64,000 bases of DNA from Agrostemma githago. Lineage: Eukaryota > Streptophyta > Magnoliopsida > Caryophyllales > Caryophyllaceae. How positions within the stretch are numbered: position 1 is the stretch's first letter; the number at the start of each line of letters is the position of its first letter. The position numbers and the translations under genes are program-made. The DNA lies in contig OY288257.1 in assembly GCA_958450325.1 (NCBI GenBank), positions 6,095,873 to 6,159,872 of the forward strand. Reading direction: 5' to 3'. The notes beneath the pieces are model-generated. The model made no database searches, was not told where the DNA came from, and worked only from the letters and a program-made list of their open reading frames with translations. Shown here one piece after another: positions 21,587 to 33,546 of the stretch.

Positions 21587-22054
21587 TGTTAGAAATAATG
21601 CAAAGACAATATGTTGACTATTGTTGCATTGTAAGGGTATTTCCCATTAAGTAGCATATTGACACCATTTTTATGATGATTATGAATATCATTATCTTCA
21701 TAGTAATGACAATTCATTACCTATCATAAAGTGACTTTGGATACCTTTTGAGGTTAGTCTCATATACACTTATTACATAAGTATGAGAATGATAAGACAT
21801 ATGGGCATATACATCAAATACTTCATCATCCAAATGTCTTGATAAATTCTGAGTATACCATCGAGTTCCAACTCCTAATGGTTGAGTACACAACCTTTTA
21901 GAAGTGTTGTGTGACCTTGGGGGACGACGCTCATTCCGATTTGTACCGTAGTCGGGGCGATTTCGTTTCTCATTCAGTGGCCTTCATACCACGACACAAC
22001 AACGTATGTTTACTATTTATATATTGCCCCTATAGTGACCCTATATTTCCAACA
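21587..22054 (+). repeat. 5' LTR of LARD-like element
   Basis: This 468-bp repeat of 24751-25219 includes a GC-richer block (about 21915-22005). A 102-aa frame starts at 21911, but it has no known domain and is shortened in the other LTR. Confidence 0.85.
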
Positions 22055-24072
22055 ATTGAGAAACAAAATTATGTCACTATTATTGTGGTTGTGTTCATCA
22101 CTTGTCATTGGAATTGTTTCAATTGGCTATCTTGTTTCGTTTGTAAGATTCATCTCGTTGAATTGAGGGTGAGACAGCAGTTCGGTATTATGGCAATAAC
22201 TCCGTCTCTAGACCTCTGATTGGGACGTGTAATATGGCGTTGGAAAGCTATGAAGAAGGGCTACAACTCTTTAGTTGAAGTCTTGAGCTGATTCTGCCAT
22301 TTACCCTTCGGAAAACGGGATACAATGTCGTGGTAGTATGCTGAAAGTTTTTGAAGGTTTATGAGTGGATGGTATTATCTTATTTTATTATCAATATTCA
22401 TCCTTGAGAATGAGGTATGGTATTTATGAGTTTAGTTCTTGTCTTCTCGTGATTCATGATGATAAAATAATTATGTTTGATAGATGAGTATTATTTATCG
22501 TCATTGATTGGAAGATGAATTATCCGATAAGAGTAAGATGTTAGGTTGTTTTTGAACATATGTTGAATGTGTTAGTCTCAATATTTCATGATGGATGATG
22601 AATTTGCACACATGTTTGTATTAGTATACAACTATAAGGTGAATGTTTTTCTGTGTTATGGAAAATATTATATGACTACGATCAAAATAATTAATGTGAT
22701 TATTAGTGGAGTAATAATTAATTATTAATGATTTTGTGCAAATTATGTTGTCTTGGGAGATACCATGTGGAGATTATAAGCTCTTATGAATAATGAGGAC
22801 AATTTTTGTATTTATTATATAGCCGTTATAAATTTATTCTATGCACTTAATATATATGATATTGAATATTATTTATTAATCAATTTAAGAACATTATGTA
22901 TGTTTTGCTTGAGAAAATTGAATATGTATAATATATGTTGGGATTATATATATTAGTGTGATTTTTCGTATCCTTACTAATGTTTTGAAAAGACACGTAC
23001 GTGTGTACTTGTCTTGTAAATTATTTTGGATACATTTGGAAGGAGAATTTAACTTCACACTAGAGACGCATCAATGTTCACCTGAGTAAAATAAGCTATA
23101 TGTGGGGGTTAAATATTTTATTTTTATTGACATGCATAATCTTGATCAAGTATGTATTAAATAATTGGATGAATTATTTGATAAATTACTCTAAGAATAG
23201 ATTATGGAATAGATAAATTGTCAGGCATAATTATTTGATATCTAAAAGTTGGGATGATTAATGAATGAATAATTTGTATATTTTGTTTGAACGATTATGT
23301 TTGTCACTATTTCGTGGTGTGACAACATGTGGGGGAAGTCATTCAACTTATTTGATAAAATTATTCATGCATCAACTTTAGAGTTGATATCTTATAATTT
23401 GTGAAGAGTATGTATATCTCTAATTGTGGGGGAAAGTGATGATCGATAACATGTTTTATACATGAATAATTGAACCAAATGTAAGAGTTTTAATTTGTTG
23501 ACTAAGTCAATAAATAATGGTTGCGTAAGGTCCATTTATTTATGTTGTACATTTGGCTTACACCACACTATATGAGATTATGATGATTGATTTTATGTGA
23601 GTAAGGATATATATTTTAATTTGTGGATTTGCAAAAAGAAAATATAAGTGAAACAATTATCGAGATCGTTGTTCTCTAATATAAGAATGATGATGTATAT
23701 GTGGTGCAATATTGCAATATTGAGAATTGCAACATGTTGGATATTTATAAAGATGTTGGATCACAAAGTGAGATGCACAATGATCATGAGTAAGCTTTCA
23801 TCTTTATAATAATTTTATTATAAGTCTATTGAGAAGACTGTTATAATGTATTATGTATGCGTATTATTTTGCTCTTTTAACCTTACCGGAGTAATGCATG
23901 GTGATTGTGAGCTTAATATTTATTGCATAATTGTGGGGGCATCAATTGCTATGCAATGTTTGATGCTGATTTCAGCTTCATATTGCTAAAAATGATGTGT
24001 TGTGAATTACACACATGTATTATGCAGATTTGAGGGAGCTGTAATCATCAAATATAATTTGGTGTATTTGAA

Positions 24073-24425
24073 AGGTTGAGCATATAGCTCTTAATGGTCT
24101 TATAGCCCATATTTGGGTGGTCCTTGTGAGACGGACTTGATGAGATCACCGTAATGGCAGAGGTTGAGCATATAGCTCTTAATGATCTTATAGCCCAAAT
24201 TTGGGTGGTCCTTGTGAGATGGACTTGATGAGATCACCGTAATGATAGAGGTTGAGATATTTCTCTTAATGAATCTATATCCCTATATTTGGGTGGTCCC
24301 GTTGTGAAGGACTTGATGGATTCACCGCAGTATTGAGAGGTTGAGCTTTAGAGCTCTTAATGATTCTATAGCTCATAAGTGAGTGGGTTATGTGGAGATA
24401 TCCTTGATAGAATCACCTAAGTGAG
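24073..24425. repeat. Tandem repeat, four units of about 88 bp
   Basis: Units start at AGGTTGAG, at 24073, 24161, 24249 and 24338. Each carries a version of AGCTCTTAAT, TTTGGGTGG and GACTTGATG. The first two units are most alike and the last is the most diverged. It lies in the 3' part of the LARD-like interior. Confidence 0.8.
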
Positions 24426-24750
24426 TGTGAAGGGTTGGCCTCCTTCTATGAGAGATTGAGTTATCTTTCTAGAGCACTCATCAAAATCTCAAGGTTCATT
24501 TGGCCCTGAATTTGTTGAATCGTGTTGCGGAACTCGTGTGGAACTTAAGGTATGATATGTGTTGTGAGGGTAATTTAACCGAAGTTCAATAAGGAATTCA
24601 AATCGAAAGATATTCTCTTGTTGTAAGTAAGTTGTTGACTCATTTCACTAATACGTTAATTCAAATCGAAAGATATTAACGTCTAAGTGTCAACCTTTTC
24701 ATATGCTCAGAATTTTTGTTTTCGGTTTGTCATTTGCATTAGTGGGGGAT

Positions 24751-25219
24751 TGTTAGAAATAATGCAAAAGACAATATGTTGACTATTGTTGCATTGTAAG
24801 GGTATCTCCCATTAAGTAGCATATTGACACCATTTTTATGATGGTTATGAATATCATTATCTTCATAGTAATGACAATTCATTACCTATCATAAAGTGAC
24901 TTTGGATACCTTTTGAGGTTAGTCTCATATGCACTTATTATATAATTATGAGAATGATAAGACATATGGGCATATACATCAAATACTTCATCATCCAAAT
25001 GTCTTGATAAATTCTGAGTATACCATCGAGTTCCAACTCCTAATGGTTGAGTACACAACCTTTTAGGAGTGTTGTGTGACCTTGGGGGACGACGCCCATT
25101 CCGATTTGTACCGTAGTCGGGGCGATTTCGTTTCTCATTCAGTGGCCTTCATACCACGACACAACAACGTAGGTTTACTATTTATATATCGCCCCTATAG
25201 TGACCCTATATTTCCAACA
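24751..25219 (+). repeat. 3' LTR of LARD-like element
   Basis: A 469-bp copy of 21587-22054, directly after the polypurine-like tract and directly before the target duplication GTTAT. Confidence 0.85.
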
Positions 25220-25224
25220 GTTAT

Positions 25225-27471
25225 AACTGCTATCCCGACTTCTTTAAATTCCGGTCCCGATATGGCACAACATAGCCTCATAGTTTCATCATGATCTTAT
25301 GGGGAATTGCAAGTATGATCTCATTTAGAGATAGAGACTGGTTGTGTGATGACAGTCAACTAACTAGCGTGATTGAAGCTAGACAAATAGTCATTCGAGA
25401 GATGAGTGTGGCAACAATAAGGTAGTCGTCAGCCCACAAGTGCAAGCCGATCGAGCTATGCCAAATTACCAACAGTAGCCAATACTACTTTAGTCTAGCC
25501 CTAATCTCTTTATATATGGCGAATTGTACATACAAGTCATACTCATGAATGAAGGAGTCGCACTGGTTTTAGCTTCAAGTTAATTATCAGCTAGCTAGGA
25601 ATTTGGCACAAATTCTTGTTTGTGACGGAGATATCTGTCACAAATATATAACGGGTCAAGTATGTACCAAATAAGTGGGATGAGCCAAAAGTAAGGTTGG
25701 TGGGACCTAGGTAAACATTTGTCTTTTATCTCCTCAAATGCCAATTACTTGACCCGTTTTAAGCTTATCCGTCGTAAGAGAGACCAACTGAAAATTTGGG
25801 ATGTGGCCCTTAGCGTGATAATTTGCACTCGGTGGAAAACATCTGTGTGATGCTCACTTTATTTAGGCAGACACGTTAACCCAATGCTGGCCTGGGTGAA
25901 GTGTAAATCACTACGTAGGAAATAATGTATCACATCTGTCGTTGTTGAATTCATTAGATTAGATTAGATAGGATAAGTTGAGCGACAAAATGTACTGCTA
26001 TAACTCCCTGCTTTGCACTTGTGACTTGTTGAAAGAAAGAATGAATAGAGTAATCTTTGACATTCAGGCCACAAATCATAAAACTCAAGTGTAAGTCAAC
26101 GACAAAGATGGTATCCTAACTTTAACAACTACCACCACTCCTTACTCCTTACTCTTAGTCCTTACTTTTACACAATAGAAATAGAAATGTTGAAAAATGT
26201 GTGCTCTCCACTTTGGACTCTTCATCACTCGACCATTCTCGAATCATTACTTGCATGTGCAATTGTGCACCTCTCCACCTTTCTATCAACTTTACCTAAT
26301 CATATACAGAGTATAGTAAACCTTAATTACCATTTCTCCGTTACCTTCCATTTCCATTTCTTTTAAACGATTTGCATTATTTCGTAAAATGATCCAATCA
26401 TTACAAAAGAAAGTAATGGAGGATGATAGGGGAAGGATATAATATATGGAGTACTTCGTATAATATTAACTCTATTAAAAGTAATTGACAAGAAATGGAG
26501 AGCATCCTCCACCCTTATATTCTTAATAATTTCTTACATGAACATACTCCTTATATATACTCTCTATGTATAGGGAAGTGATAACGTCACGCAATGAATC
26601 GCTTGTGCCACTCAATTTTGTGTGTAGGATGAAAATATATTATACGGGGTATATATGTATGGCTTGACATAGGCGATTTTTGAGCAACATTATCAATGAC
26701 CTATATATATACGATTTAATTAAGTTCTAGCGACATAGTGAGACCACCATTATCTCATTGAAAATCATGACAAATCTTATAGTTTCACCTATAGTTTAAT
26801 TTATTCTACATTTTAATTGTTTTCACTTATATATTATGTTGGTCGCAAATTATTTTTTTGAACTACTATCTTCCCTTCTCATCATCTTAGAGTGCGAAAT
26901 TGCGAATTTATATATCTCCACGGTATATACATGAGCAGATTCGAGCATAGACCACCATTATATAAATGAACTACGGAGTACCAATTACCTAAGGGGCGCA
27001 TATTATAGTGCAGTAATGAAAATATATATAATACTCCTTATGAATATATCATTAGAAAATACAGAGTAAAATATAAACTCGATCACGTAGTCACACCTGT
27101 CAATACTTTGATAATTATTCATATCAAACTTTCTTTTACTTAGCACCTTAACATGTGTCGCTTGGGCACATGTTACACATGTTAGAAAAACTCTTTAAAC
27201 TAATCATATCAATTAGTCCAAAAATAGTCTTTTCTTAAGACTAAACTTTAGTCAATGATAGTAACAAATTTTGGATAGAGCGGGTAATAAGTTTGCTACA
27301 TTTGACAAGAATAAGATTAGGACGAATCAAATATCTATGTGTGTGGATTAGTGGATATTATATCTTCAAATAAATGTCTACTCCATATTTATGTTTTTGA
27401 TCGTATATTTACCCTACTTGACCTATCACAAATTTGTGACGGATATGACACTCAAATAATAATTTGTGATG
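25225..27471. other. Intergenic DNA, possible MITE at about 25612-25790
   Basis: No gene is seen. At 25612-25790, ACGGGTCAAGTA occurs inside inverted ends that start near TTGTGACGGAGAT and finish near TTATCCGTCGTAAG. Similar ACCCGTCAC motifs at about 31205, 33190 and 44165 suggest a dispersed MITE family, but I could not fix its ends. Confidence 0.45.
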
Positions 27472-27672
27472 TACTCTCTCCGAGTTCCTAACATTGACAT
27501 GATTTTGGATGAAAAATAAAAACAAGAAAATGAGTGGTTCAAAACAGGAGAAATAAAGAAAAATGGGTGGGTAAATGTGAACCACACACTTATGACAAAA
27601 AATGGGAAAGAAGTAAAAGACAAACTCAGTCAAAAAAAAATACGTGTCAATGATAGAAACTCGGAGAAAGTA
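27472..27672. mobile_element. Stowaway-like MITE
   Basis: Inverted ends CTCTCTCCGAGTTCCTAACATTG and, from the other strand, CTTTCTCCGAGTTTCTATCATTG are bounded by TA. These are Tc1/mariner Stowaway-type ends. Non-coding. Confidence 0.7.
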
Positions 27673-28521
27673 TTAAAGATCAAGATTCAAGACCCTCGGT
27701 ACTTATATATACTGGCTGGTGACCATAAGTCCAAACTTTGGAACAAATATTGCGTTTTGTGTATGAAGTTTTTGTTTTTTCGATATTATTTTTGGATTTG
27801 GATTCTGGAATTGCATGCAAAAGGCCAAAAGCAAAGGGGAAATGCTGATGCGGGATCCTTCATAGGAACCAGGAAGTGATCAACTAATCAAGAATAAGGC
27901 CCTTTATTCCGTTAGAAATAGATTTAATAAAAACAAAACTAAATTGAATTGAATTGAATTGAATTGATCTAGAGAAAATAAATGTGATGGAGTTGAAATG
28001 AACTGAAATGAACTAAATAGTACTCCTAGATCAATTCTATTATTGGACGGTTTTTTTACTTATGAAAAAAAAAAAAACTCTATTATCGGAGACGTCCTGA
28101 CAATTGTATAATTTAATGTGAGAAATCAACAACTACACACTCGTATGTTAGATGGTTATAATGTTTTGCTAGAGACCAATGGTTAATTTATTATTCCTAA
28201 TTTGAGTTGATCATATTGGATCACACGACGACGAAAATAATGAACAAAAAATCAGATGAACGACATAAAATATGAGCATACTATAATGTGTATTTTAACT
28301 TTGTAAGAACATGTATGGTTCAGGGAGTAAGAACCAAAAGGTATTAAGTGACACCGGAATTAAGTAGAAATTCAATTGAATTTGACCATAAATACGGAGT
28401 GAAAAACAAATTTTTGTTTATGATGAAAAAAAAATGTCTTAAACTTGTGACGGGTTAAATATATGGGATAAGACAAACTCAAGTGTCAAGGGTGCAAGAT
28501 TTTTTTTTTGTCATTTCCTTC
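27673..28521. other. AT-rich intergenic DNA
   Basis: I see nothing beyond a short (GAATT)n stretch around 27940-27965. Confidence 0.5.
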
Positions 28522-28524
28522 TTA

Positions 28525-29687
28525 AGGGTGTCTCATTGACGAAACTTACCAAAGTCTTAAGACTTTCACATCTCAGCTTTCCACTCATCTCAGACTTTAT
28601 GCATATGCATTAATGCATTATCAGTCAGACTCTACTCAGACTCAATTATCCCTTTTTGGTAAAAAAAATTAATTAATTTGGTTTAATTTGTAATTAAACC
28701 TTCCAAATTATTTCTTTGGTACAAATTACTTCTATTACTTTATTGTTTAGTTTATTAATCTTTTAACTTCTTTTATTTTATTGTTGTTGATTTTCGTGTG
28801 ATATACTAAAAGACGGGTAAACGATCTTTTGAGTTTTACTCATATTATTGGTCCAGATAATTTAAGATATTTTAATTATGTCTTTCTTATATTTATTTAC
28901 GATATTTTACTTATTATTTTTTTCGTACAAGGTCTTAGGACATTGTAATGTCCTCGTAATTGTTATTTCGCGGGGAGAAGGAGGGGTAAGCTCAAGTGGT
29001 TCGATTCTCACCTGCGTGTCTGCGATGTAGTGCGCTCTTCTATTGACCAAAAAAATTTGTTATTTCGCGGGTCAAACGCCAATGACGGTCGTCCGTTTTT
29101 TCTTTTCTTTTTAAAATAATGATTATGTTAAAATAGTTAATTTCGTATTTAATTAGCTAATTACGTATAAATGTGTACTTAGTTTATTGCATGTTTTATT
29201 TGTTAAATAAGTGTCTAATTACGTTATCTCAGTTAATTATATGTTTAATTAGTTACTTAAGTGTTTAATTGATTTTTAAAAAAAACAAAAATAATATAAA
29301 AGGTAAACAAATGACTGAGATGGATAAAACAGTTAGAAATAGATGGACAATTAAAAAAAAAGTGAGACTTTAAAAACAATAGAAAAAAAAAATTAAATAC
29401 AAGTCATTTATTGGATAATACGGAGTATATCGAGAAATACGTCATATGAGTCGTGATCCCACAAAAGTATTGAGTTAAAGACTCAACTTAAAATTGTGGT
29501 GGTACGTAGATCGAAGATCCCACATGAGTCTTGAGACAATACTCACCACTCTCAATAATCTTCTCAAGACTATTAATAATCTTTAAGATTTTTTCAATAC
29601 TATCAATAATCTTAAGACTTTACTCAAGATTTTGTAACATTATTCAGTAAGACAAGACTCTCTCAAGACTCATCAATAATGTTATCC
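28525..29687. mobile_element. PIF/Harbinger-derived element, left copy
   Basis: The ends AGGGTGTCTCATTG and (other strand) GGATAACATTATTG are flanked by TTA (28522-28524 and 29688-29690). Much of it is the diverged reverse complement of 31305-32395. The outer arms share TACAAATTA, ATTACTTTATTGTTTAGTTT and AAAAGACGGGTA. The inner arms share TCGAGAAAT and repeats of AGTCTTGAG. No transposase frame remains. A SINE with its own duplication is inserted at 28975. Confidence 0.6.
28975..29056 (+). mobile_element. Short SINE copy with 15-bp target duplication
   Basis: An 82-bp insert lies between two exact copies of TTGTTATTTCGCGGG (28960-28974 and 29057-29071). It holds TAAGCTCAAGTGGTTCGATTCTC, which resembles merged pol III A and B boxes, and ends GTGCGCTCTTCTATTGACC plus an A run. 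The A and B boxes are too close for a full-length tRNA-like head, so part of the head is missing. A relative lies at 39662-39780. Confidence 0.75.
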
Positions 29688-29829
29688 TTAGTTGAATATA
29701 TTTGACACATTTTAACTTTCTGATGGATATATCTGTCGCTAGGAAGACTAAGATGTAATTGTGTAAATAGAATACTACGATTACATTGTACACTAGAAAT
29801 CTGTAGTAGAATTATGAGATGAAATATAA

Positions 29830-30108
29830 GGGCAATAGCAATGGTTGTAGTTCCATACACATAATCTAATTGCCACCAAAGCACATATAATCATATAAGG
29901 AACTTTTTATTCTTTCTCAATGGTAAAAGTTTCATATATTCATTGCCGGTCCCTTTTTTTCTCTCTTTTTAATGTATGAAACCGGTTTCTTACTTTAGAA
30001 ACAGTAAGAAATCGATTTCATATAGGGAGCTCCTTATTTTCTAACACAATGGTTAAGGAGTTCCTTATATGTTATGAAACCCCTTAAAATTAACCATTAC
30101 TATTGCCC
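29830..30108. mobile_element. Tourist-like MITE, 279 bp
   Basis: Inverted ends GGGCAATAGCAATGGTT and (other strand) GGGCAATAGTAATGGTT are flanked by TAA on both sides (29827-29829 and 30109-30111). This is the PIF/Harbinger signature. Non-coding, with an internal inverted repeat around TTTCTTACTTTAGAAACAGT. Confidence 0.8.
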
Positions 30109-30111
30109 TAA

Positions 30112-30568
30112 CCACGTAAGTACTATAGCTAGCAAGTACCGACCATAAAGATAATAGTAGCCCCTACACAGTAAAGAATATACGAAGGGGAAGGGGAAGG
30201 GGAAGGGCTAGGATTATTGTAGGAGTATATGTATATCTGAGTCTGAGTGAGTGAGTAATAAAGTGGTAGTGTGGGTTGAAGGAGAATTAAAGAAAGAAGT
30301 ATCTAAACAAATCCAATACAAATGGAAGAAAGAATGCCGAGAAGAAACAGACAAATAGGTCCGGGACGGTCACCAGCTCCAACTCCCACTTGCTTAATTC
30401 CCAACCAGCCAACCAACTCTTCTCTTTATATTCTCCATTCAGTATTATATTATCGATTGTATCTACAACCATCTTAAAGTTGTTGAACTTGAATGCATAT
30501 TTACTGAATTTATAGAAGTTCTGAGTTGAGTGGTAAGTTTTTGAGCAAAACGTTCATGTCATACTACA
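30112..30568. other. Intergenic DNA
   Basis: No gene is recognised. A (GAAGGG)n stretch lies at about 30184-30208. Confidence 0.5.
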
Positions 30569-30779
30569 TACTCCCTCCGATTTTTTATTATCTTCCCTAT
30601 TTACTTATTGGGCTGAAACACCCTTTCTTCCCTATTTACATTTTGGGCCATCAACATGTGGTCTACGATCATCCTTACATTTCTCTCTCTTCCTTCCTTT
30701 ATTTTGAACCACACATTTCTACCTCCTTATTTTCTCCCCCAAAACCAAAGGAGAAGATAATAAAAAATCGGAGGGAGTA
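30569..30779. mobile_element. Stowaway-like MITE
   Basis: Near-perfect inverted ends CTCCCTCCGATTTTTTATTA (left) and its match on the other strand at the right are bounded by TA. Non-coding. Confidence 0.85.
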
Positions 30780-31301
30780 CTACATACGGAGTACTATACT
30801 ACAAAGTACTTTATATTCTTGTCATACTTTATGACAAAACGTTCATGTCATAAGTTATATTCTTCATGTCATACATACTACAGAGTACTATACTAAGTAC
30901 GGAGTATTTAATGTGATGCATCAACGATGATAAAATTCTTTTTAAATTTGTACACCAATATATGGTTGGATAATGCTAATATTTGATTGATACGGAGTAT
31001 ATGTTATATTTGTCGTCTAATAGTACCTAGTAAGTTCATATGAGTGATATAAGTGAAGACAACGTACACAATCACGATCGATTTCGCAAATTATCACTTT
31101 GTATTACACTATTAGTATAGAGAAGTGATAGTTAAACAAACATCACACATATTATAAAGCGATTAGGGAATACTTAGTAACAAATAAGCAAACAACTCAT
31201 CCTATCTAGCATTTTAAATATATTTAACCCGTCACACTTCATAAATTTTTAACGGATTTGCTGGACGCTCACATATGGGGCTCAAATGGTGGTAGTGATA
31301 C
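30780..31301. other. Intergenic DNA between MITE and Harbinger-derived element
   Basis: Direct repeats of ACGTTCATGTCATA occur just around the MITE (near 30550 and 30839). There are several TACGGAGTA motifs and no gene. Confidence 0.5.
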
Positions 31302-31304
31302 TAA

Positions 31305-32395
31305 GGATATCCTCATTGTCTCAAGACTCATGTGAGTCTTACCAATAATGTTGCAAAATCTTAAGGAAAGTCTTAAGATTATTGATATTCTTAAGAAAGT
31401 CTTAAGATTATTGATAGTCTTGAGAAGATTATTGGTAGTCTTGAGAAGATTATTGGTGAGAAGATTATTGGTAGTCTTAAAGAAGATTATTGGTAGTCTT
31501 GGGTGAGTCTTGTCTCTAGACATATGTGGAGTCTACCAATATTGTACCAAAATCTTAAGTTGAGTCTTGAATTTTAATGACTCAACTTAAGACTTTTGCG
31601 GGGTCGTGACTTGTGACAAACATTTCTCGACATACGACCCGATAAATTACTCTCATTTATACAATTGTTTTCTTTTCAACAATATCCAATTTGACGAAAA
31701 CGATAATTCACGATCAATACTTGAATTTCAAACTGGTATACTTCGAAATTATTACGCTAATCGGGATAGGTTCTTCGAGAATCATACACGATTTCGCAAC
31801 CGATCAAGACATCATCAACTCCAACACGACTTGGTGGAACACATTTGGACTCGTTTTGGAGGAGACGCTAGTTAGATGATATTTTCATTTTTAAATTAGT
31901 AAATGTTTTAAATTTTAATGATAGATTACTTATTAATTTGTCATAGTTTATATCATATGTCAATCTAAATCAATGTAGCTAAGACCATGTACGAAAAATA
32001 ATTATTTAAATATCGTTAATTAATACTCGTAAATTATCCGAATCTATAATATGAACGAAAACCAAATGACCGTATACCCGTCTTTTTGTAGATCACACAA
32101 AAATCAACAAAAATAAAATAAAACAAGTTGAGTAATTTCTTTAATAAAACTAAACAATAAAGTAATACTATAATTTGTATCAAATAAGTAAATTGTACGG
32201 AGTATTATTTAATCACAAAATAGTCCAAATTAATTAACGTTTTAACCAAAAAAAAATAAGGTGAGTTTGAGAAGAGTCTGACGGATAATGCGTAAAATCT
32301 GAGGTGAGTCTTAAAAATAAATAAATATTAAAAACGAGTGAAAAACTGAGGTGACCGAGTTTCAGTTTTAAGAATTTGATAAGTCTTAAATACCC
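31305..32395. mobile_element. PIF/Harbinger-derived element, right copy
   Basis: The ends GGATATCCTCATTG and (other strand) GGGTATTTAAGACTT are flanked by TAA at 31302-31304 and 32396-32398. It contains a run of about six units like AGTCTTGAGAAGATTATTGGT (31370-31505) and a piece of transposase-like coding sequence (31606-31875). It is related to 28525-29687 but lies in the opposite orientation. Confidence 0.65.
31606..31875 (+). pseudogene. Remnant of PIF/Harbinger transposase-like protein (C-terminus)
   Basis: An 89-aa frame whose last 45 residues, including RFFENHTRFRNRSRHHQLQ and DLVEHIWTRFG, resemble the C-terminal tail that I recall from plant Harbinger-type proteins. The first part of the frame is not convincing. 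No catalytic region is left, so this is at most a terminal fragment in a non-autonomous element. A profile search would decide between a transposase tail and chance. Confidence 0.45.
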
Positions 32396-32398
32396 TAA

Positions 32399-32919
32399 CT
32401 ACATAACGCACATGGGAAGTGTTGAGTCTCTCACTCTCTCCTCCCATTTGTCCTTTTCCACTAACAATATAATCTCCTTTACAAGAATACAAAACTCAAG
32501 CCTTTTGGAGTTTATATCACATTCTAGGATTCTGATTTTTTAACTTTTTACAAAGGGTCATATATCTCTAATTTTATGTATTTGACTTATGTTCTTGTGT
32601 TTAACATTTGTATAACTCACGTACACTTGAGAATTTTTATAGCTCCATCTTTTGATGCACCCAAAATTAAAGTCCCCCCCATTTGCATAAAAGCTTCAGG
32701 ATTTGGTAAACACCTTTCTTCTCCCACACATTATTAGAAGAAAAAAAAAGGGTCTTAAATTAGAGCCACCGGTCAAAAGGGATAATAATCTTTATTAGTA
32801 TAAGCTACACTACTCACTTGCACTACTTTATTGTTTCTCTCCCAAAATCTATTGATAATGAGGTAACCGTCTTATTATTATAACGTGTCAAGTATTTATT
32901 TTTGGATATCAAAAACAAA
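32399..32919. other. Intergenic DNA
   Basis: No gene or repeat with clear ends. Confidence 0.5.
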
Positions 32920-33130
32920 TACTTTTTCCGAGTTTCTATTATTGTCCCAAAACATTTTTGGGTGAAAAATAAGAAAGGGAAAATGAGTGGCTCAAAAAAG
33001 AAGGAGGAAGAAAGAGAAATGTGAGAGTAATTGTGAACCATACATTGATGACCTTAAAAGGAAAGTGAGACAAAAATCAAACTCAGCCCAAAAAGGAAGG
33101 TGAGACAATAATAGGAACTCGGAGGGAATA
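32920..33130. mobile_element. Stowaway-like MITE
   Basis: Inverted ends CTTTTTCCGAGTTTCTATTATTG and (other strand) TTCCCTCCGAGTTCCTATTATTG are bounded by TA. It lies about 400 bp upstream of the DUF547 gene start, possibly in its promoter. Confidence 0.8.
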
Positions 33131-33546
33131 TTCTGTTTCATAGGATACATATACAACTACTATATGAGCAATATTTTAATAATATAACGGATAACCCGTC
33201 ACGAAAGAGGGGAGAATATTATTTATACCTATATTAAGGGGTTGGTTTTGCAGTCATCATTATTACTAATACTACCCTCTGGTTATAGACAGTGAGACAG
33301 TCTTTTTTACCCTCCCTTATTCTCTGCAGGATTTTGCTTCTTATAATGGAGTTGTACTGCTAAAATGTGAAGAAGACAAGACAAATGGCTCATTTCTGAT
33401 TCTTATTTGGTCACCAATCTCAAAGACTATTGGAGTTGTTTTCACACTTCCGGGTATTGCCAAAGTTTCAATCTTGCACCCTTTTTTTGGCTGTTTTGAG
33501 CACAAATCGCTCAATTTGTTCTCATTCTGATTCTGGGTTTCTGAAG

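Larger units (their letters stand above)
21587..25219 (+). mobile_element. Non-coding LTR element (LARD-like), 3.6 kb
   Basis: The LTRs are 21587-22054 and 24751-25219, starting TGTTAGAAAT and ending TTTCCAACA, flanked by GTTAT at 21582-21586 and 25220-25224. A polypurine-like TTAGTGGGGGAT precedes the 3' LTR, giving + orientation. About a dozen LTR differences by eye (2-3%) make it older than element 1. The 2.7-kb interior has no gag or pol motif. The sequence after the 5' LTR (ATTGAGAAACAAAATT) is not a standard primer site. It must depend on proteins from another element; the copia-like tract and TGTTAG start hint at a copia parent. Confidence 0.85.

Noticed and set aside
21911..22219. 102-aa frame starting in the LTR of the LARD-like element
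   Set aside because: It is cut short in the other LTR (25076-25294) and shows no known motif.
28980..29010. tRNA gene
   Set aside because: Only box-like words are present, without a cloverleaf. The target duplication and A run identify a SINE.
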